A stretch of 64,000 nt of DNA, taken from the NCBI GenBank assembly GCA_038503035.1, contig JAVSML010024016.1:1286558-1350557 (forward strand), given 5' to 3'. This DNA is from Crocodylus rhombifer. Taxonomy: Eukaryota; Chordata; Crocodylia; Crocodylidae. This document shows, in pieces, positions 1-12,639 of this stretch. The position numbers and the translations under genes were made by a program. How positions within the stretch are numbered: position 1 is the first letter of the stretch; each line of letters opens with the position of its first letter. The notes below the pieces were generated by a model that made no database searches, had not been told where the DNA came from, and was given only the letters and a program-made list of their open reading frames with translations.

Positions 1-899
1 GTTCTGGGCTCTTACCACACAGAGGTCTGGTGGAGAATGTATATGCAAGAGGGAAATGTTCTGGATTTGCAGGGTGCACAGGAGCTGAACTGGTATCTTC
101 CATTCTCCATGGACGGTCTTGGTGAGTGCCTGCCCCCCCGCAATCTAGAGAACAGCAGGATTGTGTAGTGTAATTCAGTGCTGCTCAAGACAGATGCAGA
201 GATATGGCTTTGCACGTTGTCCTCCTGGTGCTGTGTGCAGACTCTGGGTTCAGCTCTGGTTGTGAAAGGTGAGAATCCCCCCTGGACACTTTCACACAGT
301 TCCCCCCAGTATGCTGGCTGTCCTTGCTTGTGACTTATCAAAGGCCACGCTCCACCAGCCTGCTGGCCCACGTCTAGCCCTGAAGGAGTGCGGGGCTGCA
401 TGTTGCTATAGGGGGAGGTTGTTTTTTCACTTGAGCTGACAGGGAACTGGGCGTATTTATGAGTCTGGTGTGCTAGCCCATCTGTGTATGTAGGAGGGGA
501 AATGGGCACTGGACCAGGCCTGAGGTGGTGACAGATGGGAGACACAGTTGTCACACAGACTAATTGCACCTCTGATCCCTCCTGTCCTGAGTGTGTTCCC
601 TTGAGGTCTCAGGCCTCTGGCAGTTTCCCCATCTCATGAAGTGGAATCACACAACTCCTCTGTTTTTGCAGAGGTCATGGGTTGCGGTCCCTTGAGTCTC
701 AACCATGATTTATCTCAGCAAGTCTGACTGATACTCAGACCCTGCCATTCTGTTCCCTTAGGAGCAATGACAATGGGAACCAGTGACTGAGAAGCTCCTT
801 TGAAGCACACTGGGTCTTTAGAACAAAACCATAACTTAAAGACAGTAAAGACCACAAAATGTGTGTCTAGTTAATTTGGCATTCAACTATCTTCCCCAT
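1..899. other. Intergenic, nothing recognised
   Basis: No exon, RNA gene or repeat boundary that I can support. Long minus-strand open frames here lack family resemblance. Confidence 0.5.
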
Positions 900-3800
900 A
901 GGAAAAGATGCACTGAAGAGCTAAACAGAAGACTTGAGGTGTTGGTGCCACCATGAAGGCTTCAGCTTCTTCAATTACAGTCTGCACCTCAGGGAGAAAG
1001 GCAGCAGTCTGCTGGGAAGAGATGGCTTCTACTTCACCCCAATAGGAAAGAAGCTTTTTTCAATCAGTTTGGCTGACCCGCTTGGCAGAGCTTTATACTA
1101 AGCTCTCCAGGGGATAGGCGGACAACCATCAAAACAAGCCCAGGAAGAGATAAGCACATAATCAACAGGTCAGAAAATACAATCAAACTTACTTCTACCC
1201 CAACCCATGGACGGGACACTCCTAAGTGCACAGAGAAGCCTAGGGCTACCAATGGCAGGTTTATCTGCCTGTACACTAGTGCTAGGAGCATGGGGAACAA
1301 ACAGGAGGAACTGGCCCTCCTGCTAAGCAATAACAAATATCATCTTGTAAGGATAACAGAGACCTGGTTGGACTCCACCTATGACTGGACCACAGGTATC
1401 AATGGCTATACCTTGTACAGGAGGAATCATGCTGGGAGGAAGGGTGGGGGTGTAGCTCTCTATGCCAAGGAGCAATACACCTTCCTACTAACTGAGATTT
1501 GCACCCAAGGAGGGCGACTTGAAACCCTCTGGGTTAGAATATGAGGAGGACGTGGTGATGGGGATATAACCATAGGGGTCTATTACAGACCTAACCAGGA
1601 GAAAGAGCTTGACCATGAATTCTCTAGGGAACTAACAGGCAGCACACTCTCGATGCATGGTTGTCATGGGTGATTTCAACCACTCTGACATCTCCTGGGA
1701 GGAGCATTCAGCCAAATCTGAGCTTCCTCACCTGCACTGATGAGCTCTATCTGACTCAAGAAGTCCACAGGCTGACAAGAGGAAAGGTGCTGACAGATCT
1801 GGTTCTGGTCAAAGGGGATAATCTAGTGAGTGACCTGAGGATTGAAGGGAAGCTCGGTAATGGTGATCATGAGTTGATCACCTTCCTCATCCATCACAAA
1901 GCAGGCAAATCAGTCAGCAATGCAGAAAACCTTGACTTCAGGAAAGCTGACTTTCACAAGCTCAGAAGGTTGGTTGTTGAGGCCTTGAAAAATCATGATC
2001 TGACAGGGAAGGGAGTCCAAGATGAGTGGTCGCTCCTTAAGGACCTAATCTTAAAAGCTCGAGGGAAATCCATTCCAACCTGCAGGAAGGGTAGTAAAAG
2101 GGCTGGGAAACCCCGTTGACTAAATAGGTGTAACCTGGGTACACCCAAGAGTGTGCCCTATTCTCAATTGAATAGAATAGGTAGGCAGGAGTGGGTGCTG
2201 TGGGAGGGATGCCAGAATTTCAAGCAGATCCCTCTTTCCTCTATAGAGTTAGCCCAAGCCCAAAGTTCTTAACTATATATAATTTATTAAGTTATAATAT
2301 ACATAAACATAAAACTAAATATCATATACAATTTACACAGAGAACACTAACCAATAACCAAGGTCAAACCCTAAATAACACTATTTACAACATCACAATA
2401 CAACATTTCAATTACAAAATATAAGACGCAAACATGAACAATTTTAATAACATCTATTCCTTAATATAATCCCTGACCCATGGCAAGAGACAGTCCTCCT
2501 TCCAATGGGGTCCCATGGGGTGTGTCGAGGAAGCTCCAGGGTCCCTCCCCTTAGGGCCCTGACTAGGCAGGGGGGCTGCTCACCCAGACCCTTCTCTGGG
2601 TTTGCCCACCCCAAGCATCTTTCCCCTGTGGGACCCAAGGGCCCAATGACTCACGCTTCCCTCAGGTGGCAGTGGTCAGGGTGCAGCTCAATGGGGTCTC
2701 CTCTACTGAAGCACCTCTCCAGGCCTCTCCTGCCCCGCTCTGGGCACCAAGGGCTCAGGTCCTCTGAGCTGCTGCACCACTGCTGCTGGCTTCTGGGTGC
2801 TGCACCTCACACTGCAGCACTACTATTTCCCAGTGCTCTGGCTTGGCACTGAGGGCTCTCTTAGCACAGGCCAGGCCCTTCAGGCTCTAGCCAGCCATCC
2901 TCAAAGCAAGTGGCTAACCCAAGCAGCCTCTGCTGCTCCCTGGCTCCCAAGGCTCAGTCCCGTGTGCTGCCCTGAATACCATGGGACCTGGCCACTTGCT
3001 GGGAAATGGGGCCTGAGCCACCTCACTGCAGCCCCCAAGGCCCTGCTGGGGTTGCAGGATCAAGCTGTTGCTTGCGGCTCCCAAAGCCTGGGCTCTGTGC
3101 ACAAAACTGTGCACCATGATGGGCCCAGGCAGTCTCACACCACTCCCAGGGCTGGGTCTCTGCACACTGTTCCCCGTGCACCTTCAACAGCCCAAGCAGT
3201 CTCGCACTGCTCCCAAGGCTGCTCCTCCAGTGGCAGCTTCAGGAGTCTTGGGCCTATTCCCTGCTGAGGGAGAGCTCCCCAGCTTTTCTTGGCTCTACTC
3301 TTCCTGAGTCCCTCGCCGTGTCTGCCCCTCGTGCTGGGCACGCAGCTCCTTCTATACACTCCAGGGCTCCACCCCTGAAATCTTCCGGACCTGACAGTTT
3401 ACAGTCTTCAATCAGGTCCAGGGGAGCTCTTCTCCCCCTCCCCTCAGGAAAGGGGCATGACTTTATTTCTCCTGCTGCCTCCTGATTGGTGGATGGGCTC
3501 CACCAATCAAAACAGCAGGATCTCAAGCCTGGGACTCAACCTAAGCTCTGAAAGGTGAGCCTGCTACACAGGGAACGCATGGACCTCCTTACTCTTAAGA
3601 GAGAAGCCTATGAGGGTTGGAAGATGGGAAATACCTCTAAGGAGGATTATCCATCACTGGCCCACACCTGTAGGGAGCAGACCAGAAAAGCCAAGGCCAA
3701 AACCGAGTTCAAGTTAGCTGCAGAAATCAAGGACAATAGAAAGCTCCCTCTTCAGATACATAGGAAGTTGAAAGAAAAATAAGGGCAACATTGGACCCCT

Positions 3801-5533
3801 GTTGAATCAAATGGGGCAGCTGACAACTGACACCCAGGAAAAAGCTAATGTCAGTGATTACTTTCCATCATTTCTTCACCAGCCCAAAGGTATCACTCTG
3901 CCTGACAGGACACAGGATTATGAAGGTACGGGTAACCATACACATTTGGTAAAGACCTTGTGAAGGAACACCATGAGCGCCTGGACATCTTTATGTCAGA
4001 GGGCCCTGAAGAAATGCACCTACGAGTGCTAAAGAAATTGGCTGACATCTTAGCTCAGCCATTGGCAAGAATATTTGAGAACTTGTGGTGCTCAGGAGAG
4101 GTTCCTGAAGACAGGAAGAGGGCCAATGTAGTACCTATCTTAAAGAAAGAAAAGAAGGAAGATCCAGGGAACTACAGGGCAATCGGTTTAACCTCAGTCC
4201 CTGGGAAGATCTTGCAGAAAATTAGCAAAGAATCCATCATTAACAGGTTGACAGAAGGTGCCATTCTGAGCAATAGACAACACAGCTTTGTTACAGGTAG
4301 GTCATGGCTGACCAATCTCATCTCCTTCTATGACCAGTTGACATGTCACCTGGACAGGGGGTGAGAGGTTGATGTCATTTACTTGGATTTCAAGAAAGTC
4401 TTTGACTTGGTCTTCCACGATGTCCTCATAGCAAAATTGGGAAACAGCAGCCTTGATAACTTCATGGTCCAATGGCTGGGGAACTAGCACTGTGATCGGA
4501 CCCAGAGAGTGATAGTCAATGGAAGCAAGTCAACATGGTGTGTGGTGACCAGTGGCATCCCCCAGGGTTCAGGACTTGGATCAGTACTGTTTAACATATT
4601 CGTTAACAATCTGGATTCCGGTGTCAGAAGTGGACTGGCTACGTTTGCGGATGACACCAAACTGTGGAAAATCACGGTTACACTGGAGGATAGGCTGAGG
4701 ATTCAGGCTGACTCAAGCTTGCAAGGTGGGTGTATATAAATCTGATGACTTTCAATATAGAGAAATGCAAGGTGCTCCACCTTGGGAAAAATAACCCACA
4801 CCATACCTATAGGCTCAGCAGTGCTTCACTCACTAGCACTACGTCTGAAAGAGACTTGGGGGTCATGATTGACTGCAAGATGAATATGAGCCACCAATAC
4901 GATACCGCAGCTGGCAAAGCAAATAAAACCCTGGCTTGCATTTCCCAATGCATCTCAAATAAGACCCAAGATATCATTATCCCACTTTACCTGGCTTTGG
5001 TGAGGCCGCAGCTGGAGTATTGCATCCAGTTCTGGGCTCCACACTTTAAAAAGGGTGTGGAGAAGCTCGAGAGAGTCCAGAGGAGAGCCACACACATGAT
5101 CAGAGGTCAAGAGAGCAGGCCTTATAAGGACTGGCTGAGAGGCATGGGACTCTTCAGCTTGGAAAAGCGCAGGCTCAGAGGGGACTTGGTAGAAACCTAT
5201 AAGTGTATCAGGGGTGTACATCAGAATCTGGGAGAACATCTGTTCACCAGGGCTCCCCTAGGGAACACAAGGTCCAACAGCCACAAGCTGCTAGAAGACC
5301 ATTTTAGACTGGACATAAGGAAAAACTTCTTTACTGTCCAAGTCTCCAGAGTCTGAAATAGACTCCACCCAGAAATAGTGCAAGCACCTACTCTGGACAC
5401 GTTCAAGTTGTGTTTGGCTACTTATCTTGCTGGGGTCATCTGACCACAGCTGACTTCTTGCCTTTTGGGCAGGGAGCTGGACCCGATGGTCTTGTGAGGT
5501 CCCTTCCAGCGCTAATGTCTATAAAATTTCTAT
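900..5533 (+). mobile_element. CR1 LINE, long, degraded, split by an LTR insertion
   Basis: Plus-strand non-LTR retrotransposon. Endonuclease-domain peptide pieces lie at 1290-1544 (MGNKQEELALL, ITETWLDSTYDWT, GGGVALYAKE) and 1661-2119. After an interruption at 2129-3568, reverse transcriptase resumes with RREAYEGWK-like sequence at about 3595-3635, NVVPILKK and DPGNYRAIGLTS in 3960-4364, the active-site motif FADDT near 4645, and C-terminal RPQLEYCIQFWAP and [12 protein letters not shown] up to 5356. The 3' tail ends in TCTATAAAATTTCTATG near 5533. Frameshifts and stops are frequent, for example after 4364 and 4484, so it is inactive. The 5' limit near 900 is approximate. Confidence 0.88.
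2129..3568 (+). mobile_element. Probable solo LTR inserted in the CR1
   Basis: This 1440-bp block interrupts the CR1 coding sequence, which continues on both sides without loss (KPR-LNR before, ERMDLLTLKRE after). It begins TGTAAC and ends GCTACA (TG...CA), and is flanked by TAGG (2125-2128) and CAGG (3569-3572), a 4-bp duplication with one change. It contains an AT-rich stretch near 2265-2430 and a GC-rich 3' half. No gag/pol-like frame is present, as expected for an LTR left after recombination. The strand follows the host CR1 and is not certain. Confidence 0.55.
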
Positions 5534-7334
5534 GTTTTCACTGGGGAAGCCATTGTACTACCTTCATGTGCAGACTCCACTGAATTACAGGTATATGATA
5601 CAAGTGCCCAATATAAGCTATAACCATACAGTTTCACAAGAAATTCAAAGCTTCAATATACACTGGCTTCCCTGACTGATCTGGCCTCCTGCAGCATTCA
5701 CCTTCACCATGGCCTCTTTATACTCATCACCTTAATGCAGATCAGCTCCACCACTCTTACATAGATACATTCAGGCATTATGGATCCAGTATAGCCAGGC
5801 TGCTGTGCTATGTGGCCCACCTGGTTGGAAAGAGAAGCATGTATGAGGGGGAAGCTATGCAGTGCTGATGGGGCTGGTATAGGAAGAAGAGTCAGAGCCC
5901 CCAACACATATACCATGGAAATACAGGCACAGAGGCCTCCCCTCCTTTGTCAGCTCCTCAGGAATTTGCTGGGATTCCCTATGCTGCTATCTCTAACTCC
6001 ATCTTTCCCTCCCCTTCACTCCTGACTCCATCTCACTCTCTTTCTTTCATCCCTCCTTGTCATTCTCTCTGGAACCTAAGGTTCCTCGGTCCCAAACGTA
6101 CATCAGTACCTAACTCCTGGGCTCTACCTCTTTCAAATTCTTGGGATGCACCTCCCATCTATGCCCGAGTTCACTGAGCAGTGCAGCAAAGAGAAGGTAT
6201 TGCTGCTACCCAAGGAGTGGGTGAGCGTGCAGAGTAGAAGAGCACTCTTAACTGGTAGCAGCATGGGAACTAATTGGGAGCTGTGCCAGGTACGTGTTGT
6301 GATCTGCCCAGACCAGACAGCAATCCCCCCACCTTCCCGCGGAGCCGCTGGCTAAACAGAAGCACATCAGGAATCAGATAGGGCTGGCAGAGGCCCGGCT
6401 GTAACAGGATCCCAGTGTCCTTTTCCTTCACTCTGTCACTGAGGGGGAGGAGATGAGCTTACAGCCTGTGGTGTCAAGTGGCTGCCATCAAAAGGCCCAT
6501 AGGATCAACTGGGGCACAAGCCAGGAAGGTACCAATGGTAGGATGGGAGGAATGGCTTTCATTATTCCATCCCGCATACCCTGCTGGCTATTTGGGCTCA
6601 GGCTCCCCCATTACCTTGCATGACCATCACACAGAGGGCTGTACTAGCAGGATCAGTCTGGCTTTCTTGTACACAGGAGGTCTAGTTAGGGAACCTTAGA
6701 TGTGGACAGAAGACTGGAGCTGAACCCAAGGTCACACTGCCAGGAAGTGGTGGTGGTGAGAGCAAAACCTGACTCTGTTGTTCTTTTGCCCCAGAGCTTA
6801 GCTGCACACCAGAAATCCTGAGCCCTCTTCCAAGCTACTTGGGCCCGCTCCCTCCTCTATTTCCTGTACATCCCAACCGTGGCTTTCCTATTGCCCAAAC
6901 AAACATCCCTGCTGCCTCCACCACTGTTCAGATCCAATATTTTTTTGTCCTGCCCTCAGTGCTGAGGGATCCCCTGAGGCCTGTACCCTGGCCTGCAAGC
7001 AGGCAGCCTTCCAGTGCCCTCCTAATTGGTGTCAGTCAATCAAAATCTCTGCTTTACAGCTCATCTATGAGGGACATTGCATCTATTGAATCTCTTTCCA
7101 CATCAGAGTGCAATAGGGCTCCTGACTCAGAGCAACCATTCACCCCTGGGGATGTTATGTCAGTTAGCACTTTCCTTATGCCGGGGACAATTTTCTCCTG
7201 GAACCAATCTCTACCTTACTGGAAGGGGCACTCTGCTGTGCATTGAGCACTGGGGGGCAGCAGAGGGTCAGGTATTAGAAATGGGTAGCACATCCAAGGT
7301 GGTTTAAAGCAGAGAAATGTATTTTCATCTAGAA
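5534..7334. other. Intergenic, nothing recognised
   Basis: About 1.8 kb with short unrelated open frames only. No splice-flanked conserved peptide or clear repeat end was found. Confidence 0.45.
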
Positions 7335-7666
7335 CAGGAATGTTAAACGTCTGGCCTGAAGGCCAGATCCAGCTCACAGACCCACTCTGTCTGGCCTGCT
7401 GGGCTACTGGCAAGCGAGGACATTTGTGGGGTGGCTAATGGGAGGCATGGCCTGCTGCAGAATCTAGGAATCCCCCTGCAGCCACTTGGACCACTGCTGT
7501 TTGCACACCTCTGCCATGGCAAACAACTGCCTGATCAGAGGTGACTTGCCTCATAAATGCTGCTCACTGCTGCTGCCATTGCTGCATGTTTTGGGCCAGG
7601 TCTGGCTTGCAAGGAGTCCCATCATCCAGATCTGCCCTAGGGCTCCAGGGGAGTTTAACACAACTG
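7335..7666. mobile_element. hAT-like non-autonomous element
   Basis: Starts CAGGAATGTTAAACGTCTGGCC and ends near AGTTTAACACAACTG. These are decayed versions of the CAGGGGTGTCAAA / TTTGACACCCCTG termini. Flanks ATCTAGAA and AGCTAGGG match in 5 of 8 positions. Old copy. Confidence 0.45.
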
Positions 7667-8199
7667 AGCTAGGGGGTGCAGAATGTAGGTCTCACTTTTA
7701 AGATGCTATCACCTGGAAAGCAGCGATTCTGAAAAAGACTAGCAAGTGCACCATGTCATACTGGAGGACCAAAGCAATCTGTGGTGGTCGGAGCAGGGGA
7801 ATATCAAACAAAAGCAATGAGGTTGCTAATACCAGTGTCTGAGACACAAGGGAGACAACAACCAGAACGATTTCCAGGTCTTCTATCCACACTTCACAAA
7901 GCATGTTCAGAGCTACAAGAATGGCCAGAAGCCATGCAGGAAACAGCTCTGCATTCTTCTAGGAGACAGCACAAGGTGATGGCTTGGGGTTGAGGATGCA
8001 ACTGGTACTCAGCACAGTCTTTTGAAGGTATCCCACCAGGTCTATGTGTTGCAGCCCCACGCCAGGGCTTGAGATGCAATTGGTGCTGCCTGCAGCCATC
8101 CACTTTGGAAGCAATGAGCTCCAGATACATGAGCCTGGGGCCTAAGTAGGGGCTCAGGTACTAGCCAACTCAGGTAATAGCTAGCTCAGGTACTGGATA
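7667..8199. other. Intergenic, nothing recognised
   Basis: No supported feature. Confidence 0.4.
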
Positions 8200-9056
8200 T
8201 GGTGACCACCATTTTCAAAATGGGAAGGTGGGACGTACAGTTGCCCCTCACCCCCATCCCAGAAGCACAGCCAGAGCAGAGCTCAGCAGAGCCCATGGGG
8301 GCAGGGGAAGATGCAGGCTGCCTGCTGTAGGCTCGGGGCTCCCTGCCCTGCTGCCCTCCCTCTGGGAGCCCTGTGCCAGTTGCGCTACCATGGCAAGGCA
8401 CTGCCTACCCACCTGGCAGTAAAGGGGGACACAACTCTGTGCTGCCACTACCACCCCTACAACTGCTGGGTGGGTAGGGGGCACCTTGCCATAGTGGTAT
8501 AGCCAGTGCGGGGCTCCTGGTGGCAGCAGCAACAGCAATACCAAGCCTCTCTGCCCTCCTGCAGAGGCCCCAAAAGGTGGGAAGCAGGACAGGGAGCCCC
8601 AACCCCGCAGCAGGCATCCCACATCTGCTCCTGCTCATGCACAAGTCTAAGGGGGGCACATGCACCCCCTCCCTGCTCCCTTCCCTGGAAGCACACACAC
8701 CAGTAGGGAGCCAGACTCCATGTCACCCCCTGGAAGAGCCACCCATGGCTCTGTCTGAATTCCCTGGAGGGAGCTCTTTTCTACTGCTGCCTGGCTGTAT
8801 TCCTGGCTGCAGGTGTACATGCATGCACATGCATGTGGAGCCCCCTGCATTTCACTTCCCCCAGGCCCTTGCAGGCTGGAACTCTGCCAGCTTGCAAGGG
8901 GAGACCCACTGTTTCCCACATTGAATGGAAAACCAGGATCCCTGAATGATACTGGAATCCAGGACAAATGCTGTCTTGAAGTCATTCAGCCCGGGACTGG
9001 GACTTGATGTTGAAATTTCAGGACTGTCCCCTCCAGTTAGGGATGGGCAGTCACCC
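8200..9056. mobile_element. Tc1/mariner-like non-autonomous element
   Basis: Left end TGGTGACCACC and right end GGCAGTCACCC (reverse complement GGGTGACTGCC) are inverted, and each is bordered by TA (8198-8199 and 9057-9058), the target duplication of Tc1/mariner transposons. The 857-bp interior is GC-rich and has no transposase. Overlapping open frames on both strands here are compositional. Confidence 0.5.
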
Positions 9057-9163
9057 TAGTACTGAATGGTCTAGCTGCTTTTCTAAACAGCTAATGGGTG
9101 TTTATACACATGCTGGGGGTGGGGAGGGTACATTATTCAGAGTGGCTTCAAGAGCTGCTTTAA

Positions 9164-9500
9164 TTCAGAGGTTCCCAACCACCAGGCTGTGGCCTGGTAC
9201 CAGGCTGCAAATGCTTAGCTACCGGGTCATGGCACGAGCTTTAACCACTGCTAGCAACAGTCCTATGCCCAGGCCATGCCCACACCATGCTGACTGGCTA
9301 GGCAAGAATGTCCTTTACTGTGACTTTTAGCTTTTGAAATTGTACTGCGGTGCCCTGCCCGCCCTTGGCTGTGGGCTCCCAGTTGCCTGCCCCGGCTTAG
9401 ACCACCTTCCGTCCACCCGGGCAAGCAGCTGGGAGCCCACAGCCAAGGGCGAACCCGAAGAAAGCTGAAGAGCAGCAGGCTAGTCATAGAGGAAAGCATT
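9164..9500. mobile_element. hAT-like fragment with an internal hairpin
   Basis: Starts CAGAGGTTCCCAACC, a common hAT terminus. The matching right end was not found, so the limit is approximate. Inside, 9361-9395 and 9416-9450 form an inverted repeat with 35-bp arms (32 matches) and a 20-bp loop. Confidence 0.4.
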
Positions 9501-11430
9501 TGCATGAATTTGTAGAGACTCAGGTGGAAGTTCCTAACTCTAAGAAAAGTCCATTATCCACAGCCACGCAGAAAGCAAGGGGCTTAAAAGTCCTGCTTGC
9601 AGGACAGGCCTCAGGAAGGGGAATTCTTGGAACAGAGACACGGTGATAACAGGTTAAGCCCTAGTTCCACATTTAAATCCTCATGGGAACTAGCTTCTTC
9701 CTTCTGAAGGATCTGGAGCAGTTCCTGCTGTTGGAGCTGGTGCTATAATCCCATGACACACTGCAACAGGTGAAAGGGCTTTGGACACAGTCAGGTCCTT
9801 GTCAATGGAGCAGTCAATCAGTTGTGTTCACTCCCCCCTCCTCTTCCTCTGTCTACTGGGGAGCATCTACTGGGACTGTTTCCCTACAGGAATTATCGTT
9901 GCTACTTCTCACTTTCCTGGCTGCTGCACGCAGCAGCTTTTCGGTTGCTGAAGTCTCCAGTACTGGGAGCAGGCCAGGGATTCAGATTCAGATACCCAGT
10001 AGCCCCTGCCACAGGAATCCAAATTGGCCCATGGTTTAGTAATACAACCCGCTTCCCACTGGCACACAACATATCTCTTTAGAACTGTTTTATCTCCCCT
10101 GGACCTAGATTGGAGTATATAACTCACTTCTAAATACATTCTGCCCCTTGAGGAAGGAAGGGTGGCTGACAGGATGACTTGCTTTTTGCAGGAAGAAGGG
10201 AGGGGTAATGGTTGCAGTGGGGGTTTTTTTGTCAAGAGGAAGAGTTAGCGAGCCAGTCACACCAATCCATATGTACTGCTAGCACTTCACATAGTTGCAA
10301 CAGGAAAGAATGAGACCCCGGGTTCTCAGAAGGGAGAAATGGAGCTTGGGAGAAGCAGGTTTGCTTAGAGACTGAGTCAGCAGAGTGGAAAAATGTGGCC
10401 TCTCAGCCAGTGATTCATTGTGGCCCTGTGCCAAGACTTTTCAGGGAATGACCTCTCCAGCAGGCCTGGCCTGCCCTATCCTGCAGAACCTGCAGCCGCA
10501 GGGGGCCTGCACCCAAGGCTTCTTCATGTCCAGGGCCCCCAAAACTATATCTTGCAGGGATGCCAAAAAAATGTGGGCCTGCCCTGCTCTCCAGAGCAGG
10601 TTTTAGCCATTTTATTCATCCACTCTTCTTTCTCAGACCCAAAAGAATAAATTGGGTCAGTAGACGTCCCAGGCAGCCTTCTCCCTCCATTGATTTCTTT
10701 TCCTGGCCACTCCAGATAGCAGAGAGCAGCGCTTTCCTGAAATCAAGTGTGGCATTAGAAGCTGACCTTTTCAGCCTTGATTTGGCCCCTCTCCAGTTCC
10801 AAGTGACATACTAATGAGGAAGTCTTGTGTCTAGCAGTCTTACAAGGCACTTGCAAAATGCCAGCCAGCACAGTAGCTGGACGCTGAAATATAGGAAACT
10901 AGTAAAGTCAGGGGATACCTAAACCAAGAATCAAACCAAGGCAGCAGCAACAAGAGCAGGAAAGCAGAGCTGTCTGAGTTATGGCTTTAAGAACTGGCAG
11001 TGAACTCACCAGCTACTCTGGCTCAAGAGCCCTACATGTTCATCACCCACTATTTGAGGGTAAGGAATGAAAGCCCCCCTTTACTCGATCCCTCCCAAGG
11101 GCACAGGGAACACATCTTGTGACAGGCACTTGAGAGACCATAGTGCTAGAAGGCATAGATTTTACTTACAAGGTAGGTGGTGAGAAAGGGCAGTGGTTGA
11201 TGAATATAGCCACTGGCACAGAACTTCATGAGACAGTCTATTCAGAGACAGAGAGAGAACTGTACCCCTTTGGGATTTAATTCAGGGCAACATATGGGAT
11301 ACCTTGGGAAAGAAATGACATAAGGCACTTAAATCAAAATTGCCCTTTTATAGTCTGAAGCAGTGCAGTTCATCTAAGCTGCTGGGAGGGAACAGGACAT
11401 TCCTATTGGTACTCAGACTTTATACTAAAT
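9501..11430. other. Intergenic, nothing recognised
   Basis: No gene or clear transposon end. Open frames near 9770-10235 and 10385-10814 have no splice context or recognisable domains. Confidence 0.4.
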
Positions 11431-11514
11431 TGTGAGCACCGACTCCCAGGCAGCACTCTGGTTATGATGGAATTCTCTCTCCTTCTTGTACTCTGCTTTC
11501 TACACAACCTTTCA

Positions 11515-11630
11515 CAGCATCTGAAGAAGTGAGCCTCAACTCATGAAAGCTTTGCTATATCTACATCTATATCTACTTTGGTTATTTTATAAGGTGCACA
11601 TCTACCCCAACCTCTGCTATGGAATTTGAC
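11515..11630. repeat. Old dispersed repeat fragment
   Basis: Contains a CTGAAGAAGTGAGCC ... CATGAAAGCTTTGC ... TAAGGTGCACATCTACC pattern like a sequence I know to be dispersed in many amniote genomes. The family was not assigned. Confidence 0.35.
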
Positions 11631-11879
11631 ATCTGCTGGGGCCTACATGTAGTCACTGGTTTGCCTAATGCACAGCATGTGGGAAGCCAGGTGCATCCAA
11701 AATTGATGGCTTTAAACAAAGCAGAAGTTTGCATTTAACCTTTCTTCAATCCTGGCAACTGTTGATCCTCTGGGTCATGCTGTACGTATAAGAAGTCTGT
11801 GCGACCATCACACCAAGACCTTCAGCACGTGTGCCTAAGCAAGAGTATGGAGGAGTGGAAGTTTCCCTAGACCTACCAT

Positions 11880-12631
11880 CCCCCCTTTAGACCATCAAGG
11901 TAAAATCCAAAGGCCAGACTGAGTCCAGACTCTCAGTGCCTCGAGGTTTATTGCTTTTGCCAGACAGCTGTTGCAGAAATGGCTGCGGTTCGTTTCTCGG
12001 GAGGCGAAGAACTCTCAGTCTCAGACACACTCCATTAGCAACACAAAAGGTATATATTTGCAAATAGGGTCAGAGCGAAGACAAAAGACCACACTCTGCC
12101 CGCGGGGACAACTTCTCAGCAGGCTTTATCCCCTCTCTCCTGAGCACGTGTATGCGGGGCGGATAGGCTTATATGCATTAGCTAATTGCGCCTGCTCAGA
12201 AAGTACTTTAGGTTACCAAAAGTTCAAACCTTCTCTGCTCCAAGGACAGGACTATTAAAAATTGCAATTTACTCTTATCTGCATGAGAACGCTGAGGAGT
12301 ATATGCTTTACTGTAACAAAGAGATAGTAAATTTGCAAAACAGAGAGAGAGTGATACCTTAATACAAAGAGCCCTTAGTAGCTTCTCCTCCAACCTCCTC
12401 CTCCCACCAGGGAGAGCTGGCAGCTGTGCTGTTCTAACAACACTATTGATAATGCATTTTCAATAATATTTCTAACACAGCAACAGATAAGAACTGCTGC
12501 TAACACCTCAGCAAGGGCGCGTTTCTGTCAGGGTGATGTCTCTTAGCATTACTCCAACCAAGGAGTATCCACAAGGTAGTGGGGGCTAGAGTTTTGAAGC
12601 ACCCTAAATTTGCCTTACCCTGGAGGTTACA
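11880..12631 (-). mobile_element. Probable LTR, minus orientation
   Basis: On the minus strand it begins TGTAACCTCCAGGG (near 12631), carries a TATATA-type stretch near 12050, GGATAAAGCC near 12130, and an AATAAA signal (complement of TTTATT near 11950) followed by a short U5-like tail. This order fits a U3-R-U5 layout. No convincing target duplication was found and the lower limit is uncertain. Confidence 0.4.
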
Positions 12632-12639
12632 ACACTGTG

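Noticed and set aside
12..569. 185-codon minus-strand frame at the left edge
   Set aside because: No recognisable domain, splice context or codon pattern of a real exon.
8228..8985. Stack of overlapping frames on both strands
   Set aside because: Compositional frames in the GC-rich interior of a Tc1/mariner-like element.
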